The notes beneath the pieces are model-generated. The model was given only the letters and a program-made list of their open reading frames with translations, made no database searches and was not told the DNA's origin. The position numbers and the translations under genes are program-made. From positions 234,642 to 298,641 of the forward strand of contig NZ_BNBY01000001.1 in the NCBI RefSeq assembly GCF_014656195.1: a stretch of 64,000 nucleotides of DNA, given 5' to 3'. Positions 18,862 to 28,014 of the stretch are shown piece by piece. Source of the stretch: Kitasatospora xanthocidica (lineage in GTDB: Bacteria; Actinomycetota; Actinomycetes; Streptomycetales; Streptomycetaceae). Position 1 is the stretch's first letter, and every line of letters begins with the position of its first letter.

Positions 18862-19503
18862 ATGAACGTCACCGTTCGGCTCGCACAGCAGCCCGAGGCA
18901 GACGAACTGCTCGGACGGAGTGCGCTCGCCGCGCTCGTCGGCATGCTGCTGGACCAACAGGTGCCGATGGAGTGGGCGTTCACCGGCCCGCTGACCATCG
19001 CCCAGCGCCTCGGCCGGGAAGACCTGGACGCCCACGAGATCGCCACCTACAACCCGGAGGAGTTCGTCGCGCTCCTCTCCGCGAAGCCGGCCGTCCACCG
19101 CTATCCCGCCGCGATGGCCAAACGGGTGCAGCAGCTGTGCCAGTTCCTCGTCGCGCAGTACGACGGCGAGGCCGCCGCGCTGTGGAAGAACGTCCGCACC
19201 GGCAAGGAGCTGCTGAGCCGCCTCAACGCCCTGCCCGGCTTCGGCAAGCAGAAGTCGCAGATCTTCCTCGCCCTGCTCGGCAAGCAGTACGGCGTCCGGC
19301 CCGAGGGCTGGCGCGAGGCCGCCGGCGCGTACGGCGAGGAGGGCGCGCACCGTTCGGTCGCCGACATCACCGGCCCCGAATCCCTCACCCTGGTACGGGA
19401 GTTCAAGCAGGAGGTGAAGCGCGCCGCGAAGGAGGCCAAGGCCGCGGCCAAGCCCCGCACCACCACCCGTACGATCACCGCGGCCCCGAGCGGCGTGCGC
19501 TGA
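18862..19503 (+). CDS. HhH-GPD-type DNA repair glycosylase-like protein
   Basis: 213 residues. The helix-hairpin-helix is visible as LNALPGFGKQKSQIFLALLG (about 123-142), with an EndoIII/AlkA-like helical body starting LVGMLLDQQVPMEWAF. The C-terminal 25 residues are a basic Lys/Ala/Thr tail. The catalytic Lys/Asp positions of EndoIII are not certain, so it may be a short actinobacterial subfamily acting on damaged bases. GAGGAGG is 9 bases upstream of the ATG at 18862. Confidence 0.84.
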   Translation: MNVTVRLAQQPEADELLGRSALAALVGMLLDQQVPMEWAFTGPLTIAQRLGREDLDAHEIATYNPEEFVALLSAKPAVHRYPAAMAKRVQQLCQFLVAQYDGEAAALWKNVRTGKELLSRLNALPGFGKQKSQIFLALLGKQYGVRPEGWREAAGAYGEEGAHRSVADITGPESLTLVREFKQEVKRAAKEAKAAAKPRTTTRTITAAPSGVR

Positions 19504-19546
19504 AAACCGGTTGCCCCGCTCCGGCCCACCGGGCGACGCTCCCGGC

Positions 19547-19834
19547 ATGACCGGAACCACCACCCCGACCCCGCCGAGCGTGTCCGCCCTCTTCGCCCCC
19601 GACGGGCGCCTGATCACCGTGCCCCGCAAGGCAGCCCGCCGGGAGCAGCTGCTGGCCCACCTCGCCGGAACCCTCTTCGAGCCCGGCCGCGGCTACACCG
19701 AGGCCGAGGTCAACGCCGTGCTGCGCACCGTGCACGACGACGCCCCCGCCCTGCGCCGCTACCTGGTCGAGGCCGGCCACCTCGCCCGCCCCCGGGACGG
19801 CAGCAGCTACCGGCTGGCCCCGGAGCGCCGGTAG
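19547..19834 (+). CDS. DUF2087 family protein
   Basis: 95 residues matching DUF2087: FAPDGRLITVPRKAARREQL, then FEPGRGYTEAEVNAVLRTVH and YLVEAGHLARPRDGS. This small domain often occurs C-terminal to ArsR-type regulators and binds unknown partners. Its 3' end overlaps the convergent KTSC gene by 28 bp. Confidence 0.82.
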   Translation: MTGTTTPTPPSVSALFAPDGRLITVPRKAARREQLLAHLAGTLFEPGRGYTEAEVNAVLRTVHDDAPALRRYLVEAGHLARPRDGSSYRLAPERR

Positions 19835-20028
19835 GCGTAGCGGCCGCGGATCCGCCGGACGAAGTACCGCCCGTGGCTCTCCGCGGCCAGCAGCTCCCGG
19901 TGCACCCGGGCCGGCACGTCCGCGTACTCGTACACCCGGCCGCCGGTGAACTCCAGCTCCAGGAGCCGCGCCACCGGGTCGTAGCCGACCGAGCGCAGCA
20001 CCGAGGAGTCCACCGCCGTACGGTCCAT
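19807..20028 (-). CDS. KTSC-domain protein
   Basis: 73 residues, essentially one KTSC domain: DSSVLRSVGYDPVARLLELE, then GGRVYEYADVPARVHRELL and the closing basic RRIRGRYAYRR. Members are associated with nucleic-acid-processing proteins; function unproven. GGAGGGCG directly precedes the ATG at 20028, and the gene overlaps the end of the DUF2087 gene. Confidence 0.85.
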   Translation of the reverse strand: MDRTAVDSSVLRSVGYDPVARLLELEFTGGRVYEYADVPARVHRELLAAESHGRYFVRRIRGRYAYRRSGASR

Positions 20029-20045
20029 CGCCCTCCAGTGTGCGA

Positions 20046-20082
20046 CGAGGGCCCCGGTCGCGCAGTGCGACCGGGGCCCTCG
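20046..20082. terminator. Terminator of the DHA2 exporter
   Basis: Perfect 16-bp stem (20046-20061 with 20067-20082) with loop GCAGT, 17 bp past the exporter stop on the minus strand and upstream of the KTSC gene. Confidence 0.8.
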
Positions 20083-20098
20083 TGCCGACAGCGTCCCG

Positions 20099-21574
20099 TC
20101 AGACCAGGGCGGCTTCCCGCTCCACCGCGGTCTCCTCCACGGCACCGGCCGTCTTGCGGCGCCTCGGCAGCGCGAACATCAGCAGGAACACCGCGAGCAG
20201 CACCCCGGCGACCCACCACAGCGCGTGCGTGAAGGCCCCGCCGAACGCCGTCCCGACCGCCTCCGGCGCGACCACGTCGTCCATCGCCCCGAAGAAGGCC
20301 ACCGACACCAGCCCGAGCCCGAGCGCGTTGCCCACCTGCTGCACGGTGTTGATCAGCCCGGAGGCCGAGCCGGCGTGCTCGCGCGGCACCTCCGCCAGCA
20401 CCGCGTCCGTGATCGGCGCGACGATCAGCCCCATGCCGAGGCCCATCACCACCAGCGGCAGCGCCATCTGCCAGGGCGTGATCGACGTCCCGTACCGGTC
20501 CGCCTCCCAGATGTAGGTGAGCACGCCCGCCGCCATCACCAGCGCGCCCGACTGCAGCACCTTGCGCCCGAACCGCGGCACCAGCTTCTGCACCGACATC
20601 CCGGCCGCCACGGAGACGGCGATGGAGAACGGGATGCCGGTCGCGCCGGCCTTGAGCGGGCTCCAGCCCAGGCCGATCTGCATGTAGAGCGTCCAGACCA
20701 GGAAGAAGATGCCGAGCGCCACGCCGAAGGCCAGCTGCACGCAGATACCCGCGGCGAAGGACTTCACCCGGAACAGCGCCAGCTCCACCAGCGGCGAGCC
20801 GTCCCGGCGCGTCTTGACCTTCTCGTACACGACGAACAGGGCGAACACCGGCAGGCTGCCGGCCATCGACAGGTACCCCCAGAGCGGCCAGCCGGCCTCC
20901 CGCCCGTGCGTCAGCGGGTAGATCAGCATCAGCAGGCCCAGGCTGGCGAGCAGCACGCCCACCAGGTCGAGCTTGAGGGCCTGGTCGGCCTTGGACTCGT
21001 CGATGAAGCGGCGTCCGAGCAGCAGGCCGGCGATGCCGACCGGCAGGTTGATCAGGAAGATCGGCCGCCAGGCCAGCCCGAAGAGGTCCCACTCGGTGAG
21101 CAGCGCACCGATCATCGGACCGGAGACGGCGCCCAGGCCGACCACCGCGCCGAACATGCCGAACACCTTGCCGCGCTCCTCCGCCGGGAAGGTCGCGTGG
21201 ATGATCGACAGCACCTGCGGCACCATCAGCGCCGCCGTCCCGCCCTGCAGCAGCCGGGTCGCGACCAGCATCTCCGGCCCGGTGGCCAGTCCGCAGAGCG
21301 CGGAGGCCGCGGTGAAGCCGCCGATCCCGATCAGGAACAGCCGCTTGCGGCCGTGGATGTCGCCCAGCCGCCCGCCGGTGATCAGCCCGATCGCGAAGGC
21401 CAGCGCGTACCCGCCGGTGACCCACTGCACGGCGCTGAACGAGGCGCCGGTGTCCGCCTGGATGCTGGGGATGGCGATGTTGACGATGGTGACGTCCACC
21501 AGGTCCATGAAGGAGGCCACCATCACGATCGCCAGCGCGATCCACCTCCGCCGGTCGGCTGTCGCCGCACTCAT
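20099..21574 (-). CDS. DHA2-family MFS exporter
   Basis: 491 residues with about 14 membrane helices. Signatures: FMDLVDVTIVNIAIPSIQAD in helix 1, GGRLGDIHGRKRLFLIG in the 2-3 loop, RLLQGGTAALMVPQVLSI, and VGLGAVSGPMIGALLTEW. Likely a drug/proton antiporter. GAGGAG lies 8 bases before the ATG. It is divergent from the WYL-type regulator gene 112 bp away, which probably controls it. Confidence 0.92.
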   Translation of the reverse strand: MSAATADRRRWIALAIVMVASFMDLVDVTIVNIAIPSIQADTGASFSAVQWVTGGYALAFAIGLITGGRLGDIHGRKRLFLIGIGGFTAASALCGLATGPEMLVATRLLQGGTAALMVPQVLSIIHATFPAEERGKVFGMFGAVVGLGAVSGPMIGALLTEWDLFGLAWRPIFLINLPVGIAGLLLGRRFIDESKADQALKLDLVGVLLASLGLLMLIYPLTHGREAGWPLWGYLSMAGSLPVFALFVVYEKVKTRRDGSPLVELALFRVKSFAAGICVQLAFGVALGIFFLVWTLYMQIGLGWSPLKAGATGIPFSIAVSVAAGMSVQKLVPRFGRKVLQSGALVMAAGVLTYIWEADRYGTSITPWQMALPLVVMGLGMGLIVAPITDAVLAEVPREHAGSASGLINTVQQVGNALGLGLVSVAFFGAMDDVVAPEAVGTAFGGAFTHALWWVAGVLLAVFLLMFALPRRRKTAGAVEETAVEREAALV

Positions 21575-21685
21575 TCCGTACTCCTCGACTCGACTTCTCG
21601 CTCTGACCGCTTCTTCTCGACGTCCACGACACTAACGGCCATGTAGGTCAGGTCCTGTCCCAGTTGATCCGGCATCCTGGGGTGC

Positions 21686-22651
21686 ATGAGCGATACGCCG
21701 GCCCGGCTGCTGAACCTGCTGTCCCTGCTCCAGACCCCGCGCGAGTGGCCCGGCAGCGAGCTCGCCGAGCGGCTCGGCGTCAGCCCCCGCACCATCCGGC
21801 GCGACATCGACCGGCTGCGCGAACTCGGCTACCCGGTGCAGGCCACCATGGGCGCGGTCGGCGGCTACCGGCTGGTCGCGGGCACGGCGATGCCGCCGCT
21901 GCTGCTGGACGACGAGGAGGCGGTGGCCATCGCGGTCGGCCTGCGGGCGGGCGCCGGGCACGCGGTGGTCGGCATCGAGGAGGCCTCGGTACGGGCCCTC
22001 GGCAAGCTGCTCCAGGTGCTGCCGGCCCGGCTGCGGCACCGGGTCGGGACGCTCAACAACGCGACCGTGCCGCTGCTCTCCGGCGACGGCCCGACCGTCG
22101 ACCCGGACGACCTCACGCTGATCGCCGGCGCCGTCACCAACCACGAACGCCTGCGCTTCGCCTACCGCGCCTACGACGGCACCGGCACCAAGCGGCTGGT
22201 CGAGCCCGAACGGCTGGTCTCGGTCGGCCGCCGCTGGTACCTGGTCGGCTACGACCTGGACCGCGCGGACTGGCGGCTGTTCCGGGTCGACCGGCTGAGC
22301 GAGCCCTTCGCCACCGGCGCCCGCTTCACCCCGCGCCCGCTGCCCGCCGAGGACGCCGCCGCGTACGTGGCGGGCAAACTGCACCGCCCGTCCCCGAGCG
22401 GCACCGTGGTCGCCACCGTGCACGCCCCGGCCGAACTGGTCCGGCAGCGCTTCAGGCCCGGCGACTCCGAGATCGAGCCGATCGACGGGCACAGCTGCCG
22501 GCTGCGCTCCCGCTCCGACTCCCTGGAGTGGACGGCGATGCGGCTGCTGTCACTGGACCGCCCCTTCGAGGTGCACGAGCCGCCGCAGCTGCGCGAACAC
22601 CTGCGCAAGCTGGCGACCCGCGCCGCCCACGCGGCGGGAGGGGCGGGTTAG
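21686..22651 (+). CDS. YafY-type HTH/WYL-domain regulator
   Basis: 321 residues: an N-terminal HTH_11 (about 5-60: ELAERLGVSPRTIRRDIDRL), a WYL domain in the middle (ERLRFAYRAYDG, then WYLVGYDLDRADWRLFRVDR) and a WCX-like C-terminus. WYL proteins sense small ligands or nucleic acids. It is divergent from a DHA2 exporter. GTCAGGTCCTGTCC-type sequence around 21647-21660 is a candidate site. Its 3' end overlaps the next convergent gene by 4 bp. Confidence 0.92.
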   Translation: MSDTPARLLNLLSLLQTPREWPGSELAERLGVSPRTIRRDIDRLRELGYPVQATMGAVGGYRLVAGTAMPPLLLDDEEAVAIAVGLRAGAGHAVVGIEEASVRALGKLLQVLPARLRHRVGTLNNATVPLLSGDGPTVDPDDLTLIAGAVTNHERLRFAYRAYDGTGTKRLVEPERLVSVGRRWYLVGYDLDRADWRLFRVDRLSEPFATGARFTPRPLPAEDAAAYVAGKLHRPSPSGTVVATVHAPAELVRQRFRPGDSEIEPIDGHSCRLRSRSDSLEWTAMRLLSLDRPFEVHEPPQLREHLRKLATRAAHAAGGAG

Positions 22652-23550
22652 GCCTCGACCCGGTACCAGCCGTTGCCGCAGCGGAACCAGAGCACGCCGT
22701 CCCGGCCGTGGGCGCGTCCCGGTTCGACCGGGCCGGGCAGTCGCAGCTTCTGCGTGCCGGTCCGCTTCCACTCCTTGCCGACCAACAGGTGCCGGGTCAG
22801 CTCGCCGCCGCCGGAGAGGAAGACGCCTTCGCGGCCGCGGACCGCGAACCCGGCCGGCTGCCGGACCGGGCAGGGCACCGTCGTGGACGAGCCGTCGACC
22901 GGGTCGATCCGGGTGAGGTAGCTGCCCGAGGGGCTCGGGTACCAGGCCAGCCAGGCGTACCGGCCCTCGGTGGCGCCGGCCAGGCCCTCCAGCGGGTAGC
23001 CCGGCAGCCGGTCCTGGGGACGGTCCCGGGGGCTCCACACCGACCGGCCCGTGCCGTCGACGGCCCGCAGCCCGGGGACCGCCATCGGGTGGTCGCCGTA
23101 GATGCCCTCGTCCCCATACGCCATCCAGATCCGGCCGTCCCGGTCGCTCACCAGCACGCCGATGTCGTCGCCGAGCAGGAGCTCCCGGCCCGGCGTCCCG
23201 TCGGCGCCGTGGACGACACCGTTGGGCAGCCACTCCTCGCCGTCCTGGTCGGCCCGCGCCTCGGCCAGCAGGATCCGGTGGCCCGGCAGCAGCGCCAGGT
23301 GGTCCGGCGAGCCCTCGACGCCGGTGAGCGGCACCCGCCACTCGCCGTGCCGGCCGTGCACCACCACCTCGCCGTCGAACGGCGGCTTGACGGACGGCCA
23401 GGCCCCGGGCGGCGCCGCGTACCGCTCCGGCACCAGCAGGACGGCGAGCTCACCGTCCGGTCCGACCGTCCAGGTCAGGGCCCGGCGACCGGCCAAGCGG
23501 TCCTCCTCGGGCAGCCGCCAGACCTCGACCGGACGATCGGGGGCCGACAC
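22648..23550 (-). CDS. Hypothetical protein, probable beta-propeller-like
   Basis: 300 residues from a GTG at 23550, five bases after the stop of the PEBP gene and with TGAGG just upstream, so probably co-transcribed. The sequence is rich in repeating strand-turn elements (WTVGPDGELAVLL, SDRDGRIWMAYGDEGIYGD, YAWLAWYPSPSGSYLTRIDP, VRGREGVFLSGGGELTRHLL) that suggest a propeller. It has no signal peptide, so it is cytoplasmic. I do not recognise a function. Confidence 0.65.
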   Translation of the reverse strand: MSAPDRPVEVWRLPEEDRLAGRRALTWTVGPDGELAVLLVPERYAAPPGAWPSVKPPFDGEVVVHGRHGEWRVPLTGVEGSPDHLALLPGHRILLAEARADQDGEEWLPNGVVHGADGTPGRELLLGDDIGVLVSDRDGRIWMAYGDEGIYGDHPMAVPGLRAVDGTGRSVWSPRDRPQDRLPGYPLEGLAGATEGRYAWLAWYPSPSGSYLTRIDPVDGSSTTVPCPVRQPAGFAVRGREGVFLSGGGELTRHLLVGKEWKRTGTQKLRLPGPVEPGRAHGRDGVLWFRCGNGWYRVEA

Positions 23551-23555
23551 CGGCC

Positions 23556-24074
23556 TCAGACCCCGAACTCGGCGGTCAGCAGCGCCCGGCCGAGGGTGTG
23601 GAAGGTGAGGTGGAAGCCGATCTGGGCGGCCGGGGTGTCGGCGGTGACGTCCAGCTTCTCCACGTCCAGGGCGTGCACGGCGAAGACGTAGCGGTGCGGG
23701 GCACCGGGCGGCGGGGCGGCACCGTCGTACTTGTTCGCCGGGAAGTCGTTGCGGCCGTGGAAGGAGGCCTCGCCCGGCAGGCCGTCGTCCGAGGAACCGG
23801 CGCCGCGCGGCAGTTCGACGGTGTCGGCGGGCAGGCCGAGGGCGAGCCAGTGCCACCAGCCGGAGCCCGTGGGGGCGTCCGGGTCGTAGCAGGTGACGGC
23901 GATGCTCCGGGTGCCCTCCGGCAGACCCGACCAGGCCAGCTGCGGCGAGAGGTTGCCGCCGGCGTGGATGAACTCCCGGTCCAGGGTGCCGCCTTCGGTG
24001 ATGTCCTGGCTGCTCAGCGGGAACGACGGCACCTGCGGCAGGAACTCGTAGGGCAGCGGCGGGCGCTTGCTCAT
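23556..24074 (-). CDS. PEBP-family (YbhB/YbcL) protein
   Basis: 172 residues. The phosphatidylethanolamine-binding-protein pattern is clear: GGNLSPQLAWSGLPEGTRSI, CYDPDAPTGSGWWHWLALG, then HRYVFAVHALDVEKL. Bacterial members bind small anionic ligands; the physiological role is unknown. No signal peptide. It is the first gene of a two-gene operon with the propeller-like protein. Confidence 0.93.
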   Translation of the reverse strand: MSKRPPLPYEFLPQVPSFPLSSQDITEGGTLDREFIHAGGNLSPQLAWSGLPEGTRSIAVTCYDPDAPTGSGWWHWLALGLPADTVELPRGAGSSDDGLPGEASFHGRNDFPANKYDGAAPPPGAPHRYVFAVHALDVEKLDVTADTPAAQIGFHLTFHTLGRALLTAEFGV

Positions 24075-24157
24075 GGGGTGGTCACCTCTCGCGATCGGAA
24101 TGACACCGTCACTGTAATGGGGTGCACCTCCGATCCGGCGGCCCCTACAGTCGGGGC

Positions 24158-24919
24158 ATGGCCTCGAACGACCGCAGCCACGCGGCGACCACGCTCGACC
24201 CCGTCCGGATGATCGCCGACGCCCGCCGGGCGCTCTTCACCATGGTCGGTGTGCTGGCGGCGATCTGGCTGATCCAGCTCGTGAACTGGATGGACGACTA
24301 CGACCTCGGCCGGCGGTTCGGCGTCATCCCGCAGGATCCGAGCCGGCTGCCGAACATCGTCACCGCGCCGTTCCTGCACTGGAACTGGGCCCACCTGGAA
24401 GCCAACTCGGGCCCGCTGTTCGTCTTCGGCTTCCTGGCGGCCTACCGCGGCGTGAAGAAGTTCCTCGGCCTCACCCTGCTGGTCGCGCTGACCAGCGAGC
24501 TGACCGCCTGGGTCTTCGACCCCCCGCACTCGGTCGGCGCCGGGGCCAGCGGCGTGGTGTTCGGCTACTTCGGCTACGTGGTGCTGCGCGGGCTCTTCGA
24601 CCGCAACCTGGTCGACACCCTGATCGGCGTCGTCCTCGGCGCCTCCTTCGCCTACATGGTGACCAGCGCCCTGCCCGGCGTCGCCCCGGGCATCAGCTGG
24701 TCCGCCCACCTCGGCGGTCTGGTCGGCGGCCTGGCCGGCGCCTGGATCTTCCGCGACCGCGCCCCGCGCCCGGCCGCCGCGCCCGGTGCCACGCCCGGCA
24801 GCACGTCCGGCGCCGCGTCCGGATCCGCCTCCAAGGCCGTCACCAAGCCGGCCGCCACCACCGACCCCGGCAGCCCCAACGCCGCACTGCTCAAGGAACT
24901 CGACGACCTGGGCCTCTGA
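24158..24919 (+). CDS. Rhomboid-family intramembrane serine protease
   Basis: 253 residues with six predicted helices. The catalytic serine is S131 in GAGASGVVFG and the catalytic histidine H184 in SWSAHLGGLVGG. HWNWAHLEAN (74-83) matches the usual H-x-x-x-H/N helix 2 region. The C-terminal 55 residues are a disordered Ala/Thr/Gly tail ending in LLKELDDLGL. A TACAGT box 7 bases before the ATG at 24158 suggests a leaderless transcript. Confidence 0.92.
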   Translation: MASNDRSHAATTLDPVRMIADARRALFTMVGVLAAIWLIQLVNWMDDYDLGRRFGVIPQDPSRLPNIVTAPFLHWNWAHLEANSGPLFVFGFLAAYRGVKKFLGLTLLVALTSELTAWVFDPPHSVGAGASGVVFGYFGYVVLRGLFDRNLVDTLIGVVLGASFAYMVTSALPGVAPGISWSAHLGGLVGGLAGAWIFRDRAPRPAAAPGATPGSTSGAASGSASKAVTKPAATTDPGSPNAALLKELDDLGL

Positions 24920-25022
24920 CCCGGCCGGCCCGACCACCCGCCCGGCCCAACCAGGTCTAGACCAGATCCACCCCCGCGGCTAGCGTGAAGGGCGCACCCG
25001 CCCCCACCTCCGGAGCCGCACC

Positions 25023-26189
25023 GTGGAGTCGTCCGTCCTCGCCTTCGCCACCGACCTGCTCGACGAGGGCGCCGACACCTTCTTCGGCAACCTCGCCGAC
25101 CGGGCCGGGGTCGGCGGCGTCACCCTCGCCTCGGTCTACCACGGGGCCCGCGACGTCTTCCCGCACAACCCCCGCCGGGTGATCCGCTACCTGGAGCCGG
25201 GCGCGGCGTACTTCCGCCCCGACCCGGCCGCCTGGCGGGGCCTCCGGCTGGCCCCCGCTCCGTCCACCGCCATCGGCGAGCGCGACCCCTTCGCCGAGGC
25301 CGCCGCCGAGGCCGGCCGCCGCGGCCTGAAGCTGCACGCCTGGACGGTCTTCTGCCACAACGACCGGCTCGGCTTCGCCCACCCCGACTGTGCCCCGGCC
25401 AACGCCTTCGGCGACCGCCACCTCACCGAGCTCTGCCCGGCGAACCCGGAGGTCCGCGCGTACGCGCTGACCCTGGTCGCCGAGCTGTCCCGGTACGGCG
25501 TGGACGCGGTCCGCGCCGAGTCGCTGCACTTCCACGGGCTGCGCCACGGCTACCACCACGAGCGCTACTTCGAGGAGCTGGGCCCGACCGCCGAGGCTCT
25601 GCTCGGAGTCTGCTTCTGCCCGCACTGCCGCGCCGCCGCCACCGCGGCCGGCGTCCCGGCGGAGGAGGTGGCCGGGGCGGTCCGCGCCGAGCTGCGCCTT
25701 CGGCTGGCCGACGAGTCCGCCGCCGCCGAGCCCGCCGACCTCAGCGCCCTGGCCGACGGCGCCTTCGCCGCGTACGTGGACGCCTCCGCCGCCACCGTCA
25801 CCGCGCTGGCCGCCGACCTGTCCCAGCAGGCCCGCCGGCACGGCATGCGGCTGAGCTTCATGGACGGCGGCGGCCCGGGCAAGGGCTGGCTCGCCGGGAT
25901 CGACCTGCCCGCCCTCGCGAAGGCCGCCGACGGGATCGAGACGCTCGGCTACGCCAGGACGCCGGAGGCCGTCCGGGAGAAGATCGCCGCCTTCGCCCTG
26001 CACGGCGTCCGCCCGCGGGACCTGGCGGTGATCCTGCGCCCGATGGCCGCCGACTGCGACGGCCCGGAGAACCTCGCCGCCAAGATCGCCGTTCTGCGTG
26101 AACTCGGCGTCCCCGAGGTCGAGTTCTACCATTACGGCCTGATGCGCCTGTCCTCCCTCGACCGGATCGGCGCCGCCCTGTCCGGCTGA
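25023..26189 (+). CDS. TIM-barrel, glycoside-hydrolase-like protein of unknown activity
   Basis: 388 residues, no signal peptide. The order of elements resembles the GHL10/COG1649-type barrels: LASVYHGARDVFPHNPRRVI, LKLHAWTVFCHND, ELCPANPEVRAYALTLVAEL, VDAVRAESLHFHG, a CFCPHC cysteine pair, and a C-terminal LRELGVPEVEFYHYGLM strand. The acidic residues near VRAESLHF could be catalytic. GTG at 25023 with GGAG 8-10 bases upstream; TAGCGT at about 24979 may be the -10. The product is probably cytoplasmic; the substrate is unknown. Confidence 0.65.
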   Translation: MESSVLAFATDLLDEGADTFFGNLADRAGVGGVTLASVYHGARDVFPHNPRRVIRYLEPGAAYFRPDPAAWRGLRLAPAPSTAIGERDPFAEAAAEAGRRGLKLHAWTVFCHNDRLGFAHPDCAPANAFGDRHLTELCPANPEVRAYALTLVAELSRYGVDAVRAESLHFHGLRHGYHHERYFEELGPTAEALLGVCFCPHCRAAATAAGVPAEEVAGAVRAELRLRLADESAAAEPADLSALADGAFAAYVDASAATVTALAADLSQQARRHGMRLSFMDGGGPGKGWLAGIDLPALAKAADGIETLGYARTPEAVREKIAAFALHGVRPRDLAVILRPMAADCDGPENLAAKIAVLRELGVPEVEFYHYGLMRLSSLDRIGAALSG

Positions 26190-26211
26190 GGCACCCGCCC
26201 CGGCCGGGGCC

Positions 26212-27810
26212 TCACCGCCGCCGCTTGGACGTCCCGAACAGGCTGCGCGAGATCTCCTGCCCGAGCTGCCGCCCGGCCGAGCGCGCGAAGGACTTCACCG
26301 TCGGATTGCTCAGCAGCGACCCGAGCAGCCCGCCCACCCCCTCCTTCCGCTCCTCCCGCGACCCCCGCCGCTCCGAGGACGACTCCGGCGCCGGCTCCTG
26401 GCCCGGCTGATCGGCGCACTGATCGGCGGCCCCCGTCGGCGCCGCCTCCGGCCGGGGCGCCCGCGCCGCCAGCTTCTCGTACGCCGACTCCCGGTCGACC
26501 GCGTCCCGGTAGCGCGCCGTCAGCGGCGAGGCGTCCACGGCCGCCTGCAGCGCCCCGGCCTCGATCGGCCCCATCAGCGACTGCGGCGCCCGCAGCCTGG
26601 TCGCCGCGACGGGCGTCGGCGCGCCCTTCTCGGACAGCACCGTCACCACCGCCTCGCCGGTGCCGAGCGAGGTCAGCACCTCGCCGAGGTCGTAGGAGGA
26701 GCGCGGGAAGGTCGAGACGGTGGCCTTGAGCGCCTTGGCGTCGTCCGGGGTGAAGGCGCGCAGCGCGTGCTGCACCCGGTTGCCCAGCTGCGCCAGCACG
26801 TCGGACGGGACGTCCCGCGGGGTCTGGGTCACGAAGAAGATGCCGATGCCCTTGGACCGGATCAGCCGCACGGTCTGGGTGATCGCCTCCAGGAAGGCCT
26901 TGGAGGCGCCCTTGAACAGCAGGTGCGCCTCGTCGAAGAAGAACACCAGCTTGGGCCGGTCGAGGTCGCCGACCTCGGGCAGCTCCTGGTAGAGGTCGGC
27001 GAGCAGCCACATCAGGAAGGTGGAGAACAGCCGCGGCCGGTCCTGCACCGCGGGCAGTTCCAGCACCGAAACCACGCCCCGGCCCTCCGGCGTGGTCCGC
27101 AGCAGCTCGGCGGTGTCGAACTCGGGCTCGCCGAAGAACGCCCCGGCGCCCTCGTTCTCCAGCACCGTGAGCGCGCGCAGGATCACCCCGGCGGTGGCCG
27201 CCGAGAGGCCGCCGATGAGCTTCAGCTCCTCCTTGCCCTCGGGCGAGGCGAGGAAGGCGATCACCGCGGTCAGGTCCTTGAGGTCGTAGAGCTCCAGGCC
27301 CTTGCTGTCGGCGTAGTGGAAGACCAGGCTGAGCGAGGACTCCTGGGTCTCGTTCAGGTCGAGCACCTTGGCCAGCAGCAGCGGGCCGAAGCTGGTGACG
27401 GTGGCCCGGACCGGGATGCCCGCGCCGAGCCCGCCGAGCGAGTAGAACTCGGCGGGGCAGCCCTGCGCCGTCCACTGCTGCCCGACCTCGGCGGCCCGGG
27501 CGCTGGTGCGCTCGCTCGGCGTGCCGGGCGCGGAGACGCCGGAGACGTCCCCCTTGACGTCGGCCAGGAACACCGGCACGCCCTGTCCGGAGAGCTGCTC
27601 GGCGATCAGCTGGAGGGTCTTGGTCTTGCCGGTGCCGGTGGCCCCGGCGACCAGCCCGTGCCGGTTGAGCACGCCCAGCGGGATGCGCACCGGTGCGTCC
27701 GGGTAGGCGGTGCCGTCCAGCAGCACCGCGCCGAGGTCGAGGGCGGGCCCGGTGAAGGCGTACCCGTCGGCGATCTCCCGGACGGCCTGCGGGGTGGGGA
27801 CGGAGGACAT
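26212..27810 (-). CDS. HerA-like ATPase (DUF853)
   Basis: 532 residues. Walker A GATGTGKT lies at 56-63 and Walker B at KLVFFFDEAHLLF, followed by a sensor-like IGIFFVTQTPRDVPSDVL. The body matches the DUF853/HerA-FtsK superfamily of DNA-associated hexameric ATPases. The last 110 residues are low-complexity (Ala/Pro/Glu/Ser) and end in a basic patch. The ATG at 27810 was chosen (AGGAG 12 bases upstream); an in-frame GTG at 27849 has no ribosome site. Divergent from the next gene. Confidence 0.9.
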   Translation of the reverse strand: MSSVPTPQAVREIADGYAFTGPALDLGAVLLDGTAYPDAPVRIPLGVLNRHGLVAGATGTGKTKTLQLIAEQLSGQGVPVFLADVKGDVSGVSAPGTPSERTSARAAEVGQQWTAQGCPAEFYSLGGLGAGIPVRATVTSFGPLLLAKVLDLNETQESSLSLVFHYADSKGLELYDLKDLTAVIAFLASPEGKEELKLIGGLSAATAGVILRALTVLENEGAGAFFGEPEFDTAELLRTTPEGRGVVSVLELPAVQDRPRLFSTFLMWLLADLYQELPEVGDLDRPKLVFFFDEAHLLFKGASKAFLEAITQTVRLIRSKGIGIFFVTQTPRDVPSDVLAQLGNRVQHALRAFTPDDAKALKATVSTFPRSSYDLGEVLTSLGTGEAVVTVLSEKGAPTPVAATRLRAPQSLMGPIEAGALQAAVDASPLTARYRDAVDRESAYEKLAARAPRPEAAPTGAADQCADQPGQEPAPESSSERRGSREERKEGVGGLLGSLLSNPTVKSFARSAGRQLGQEISRSLFGTSKRRR

Positions 27811-28014
27811 TCGGTGCACACTCCTGGGCGGATCGGAACGCGTCGACACGCGTCGGCATCGGGACCGACCGGGACCGGAACCCGGTCACCACTGGGCGAT
27901 GTTCGCGACATTTCCCATCAAACAACCGCATTCGTCCATCCGCAGTTCACACCGGCGCGCGTGGCGGCGCCGCGGCTGCTGCGCCATTCGCCGCCCAAAC
28001 GGTAGGCTTTCCGT

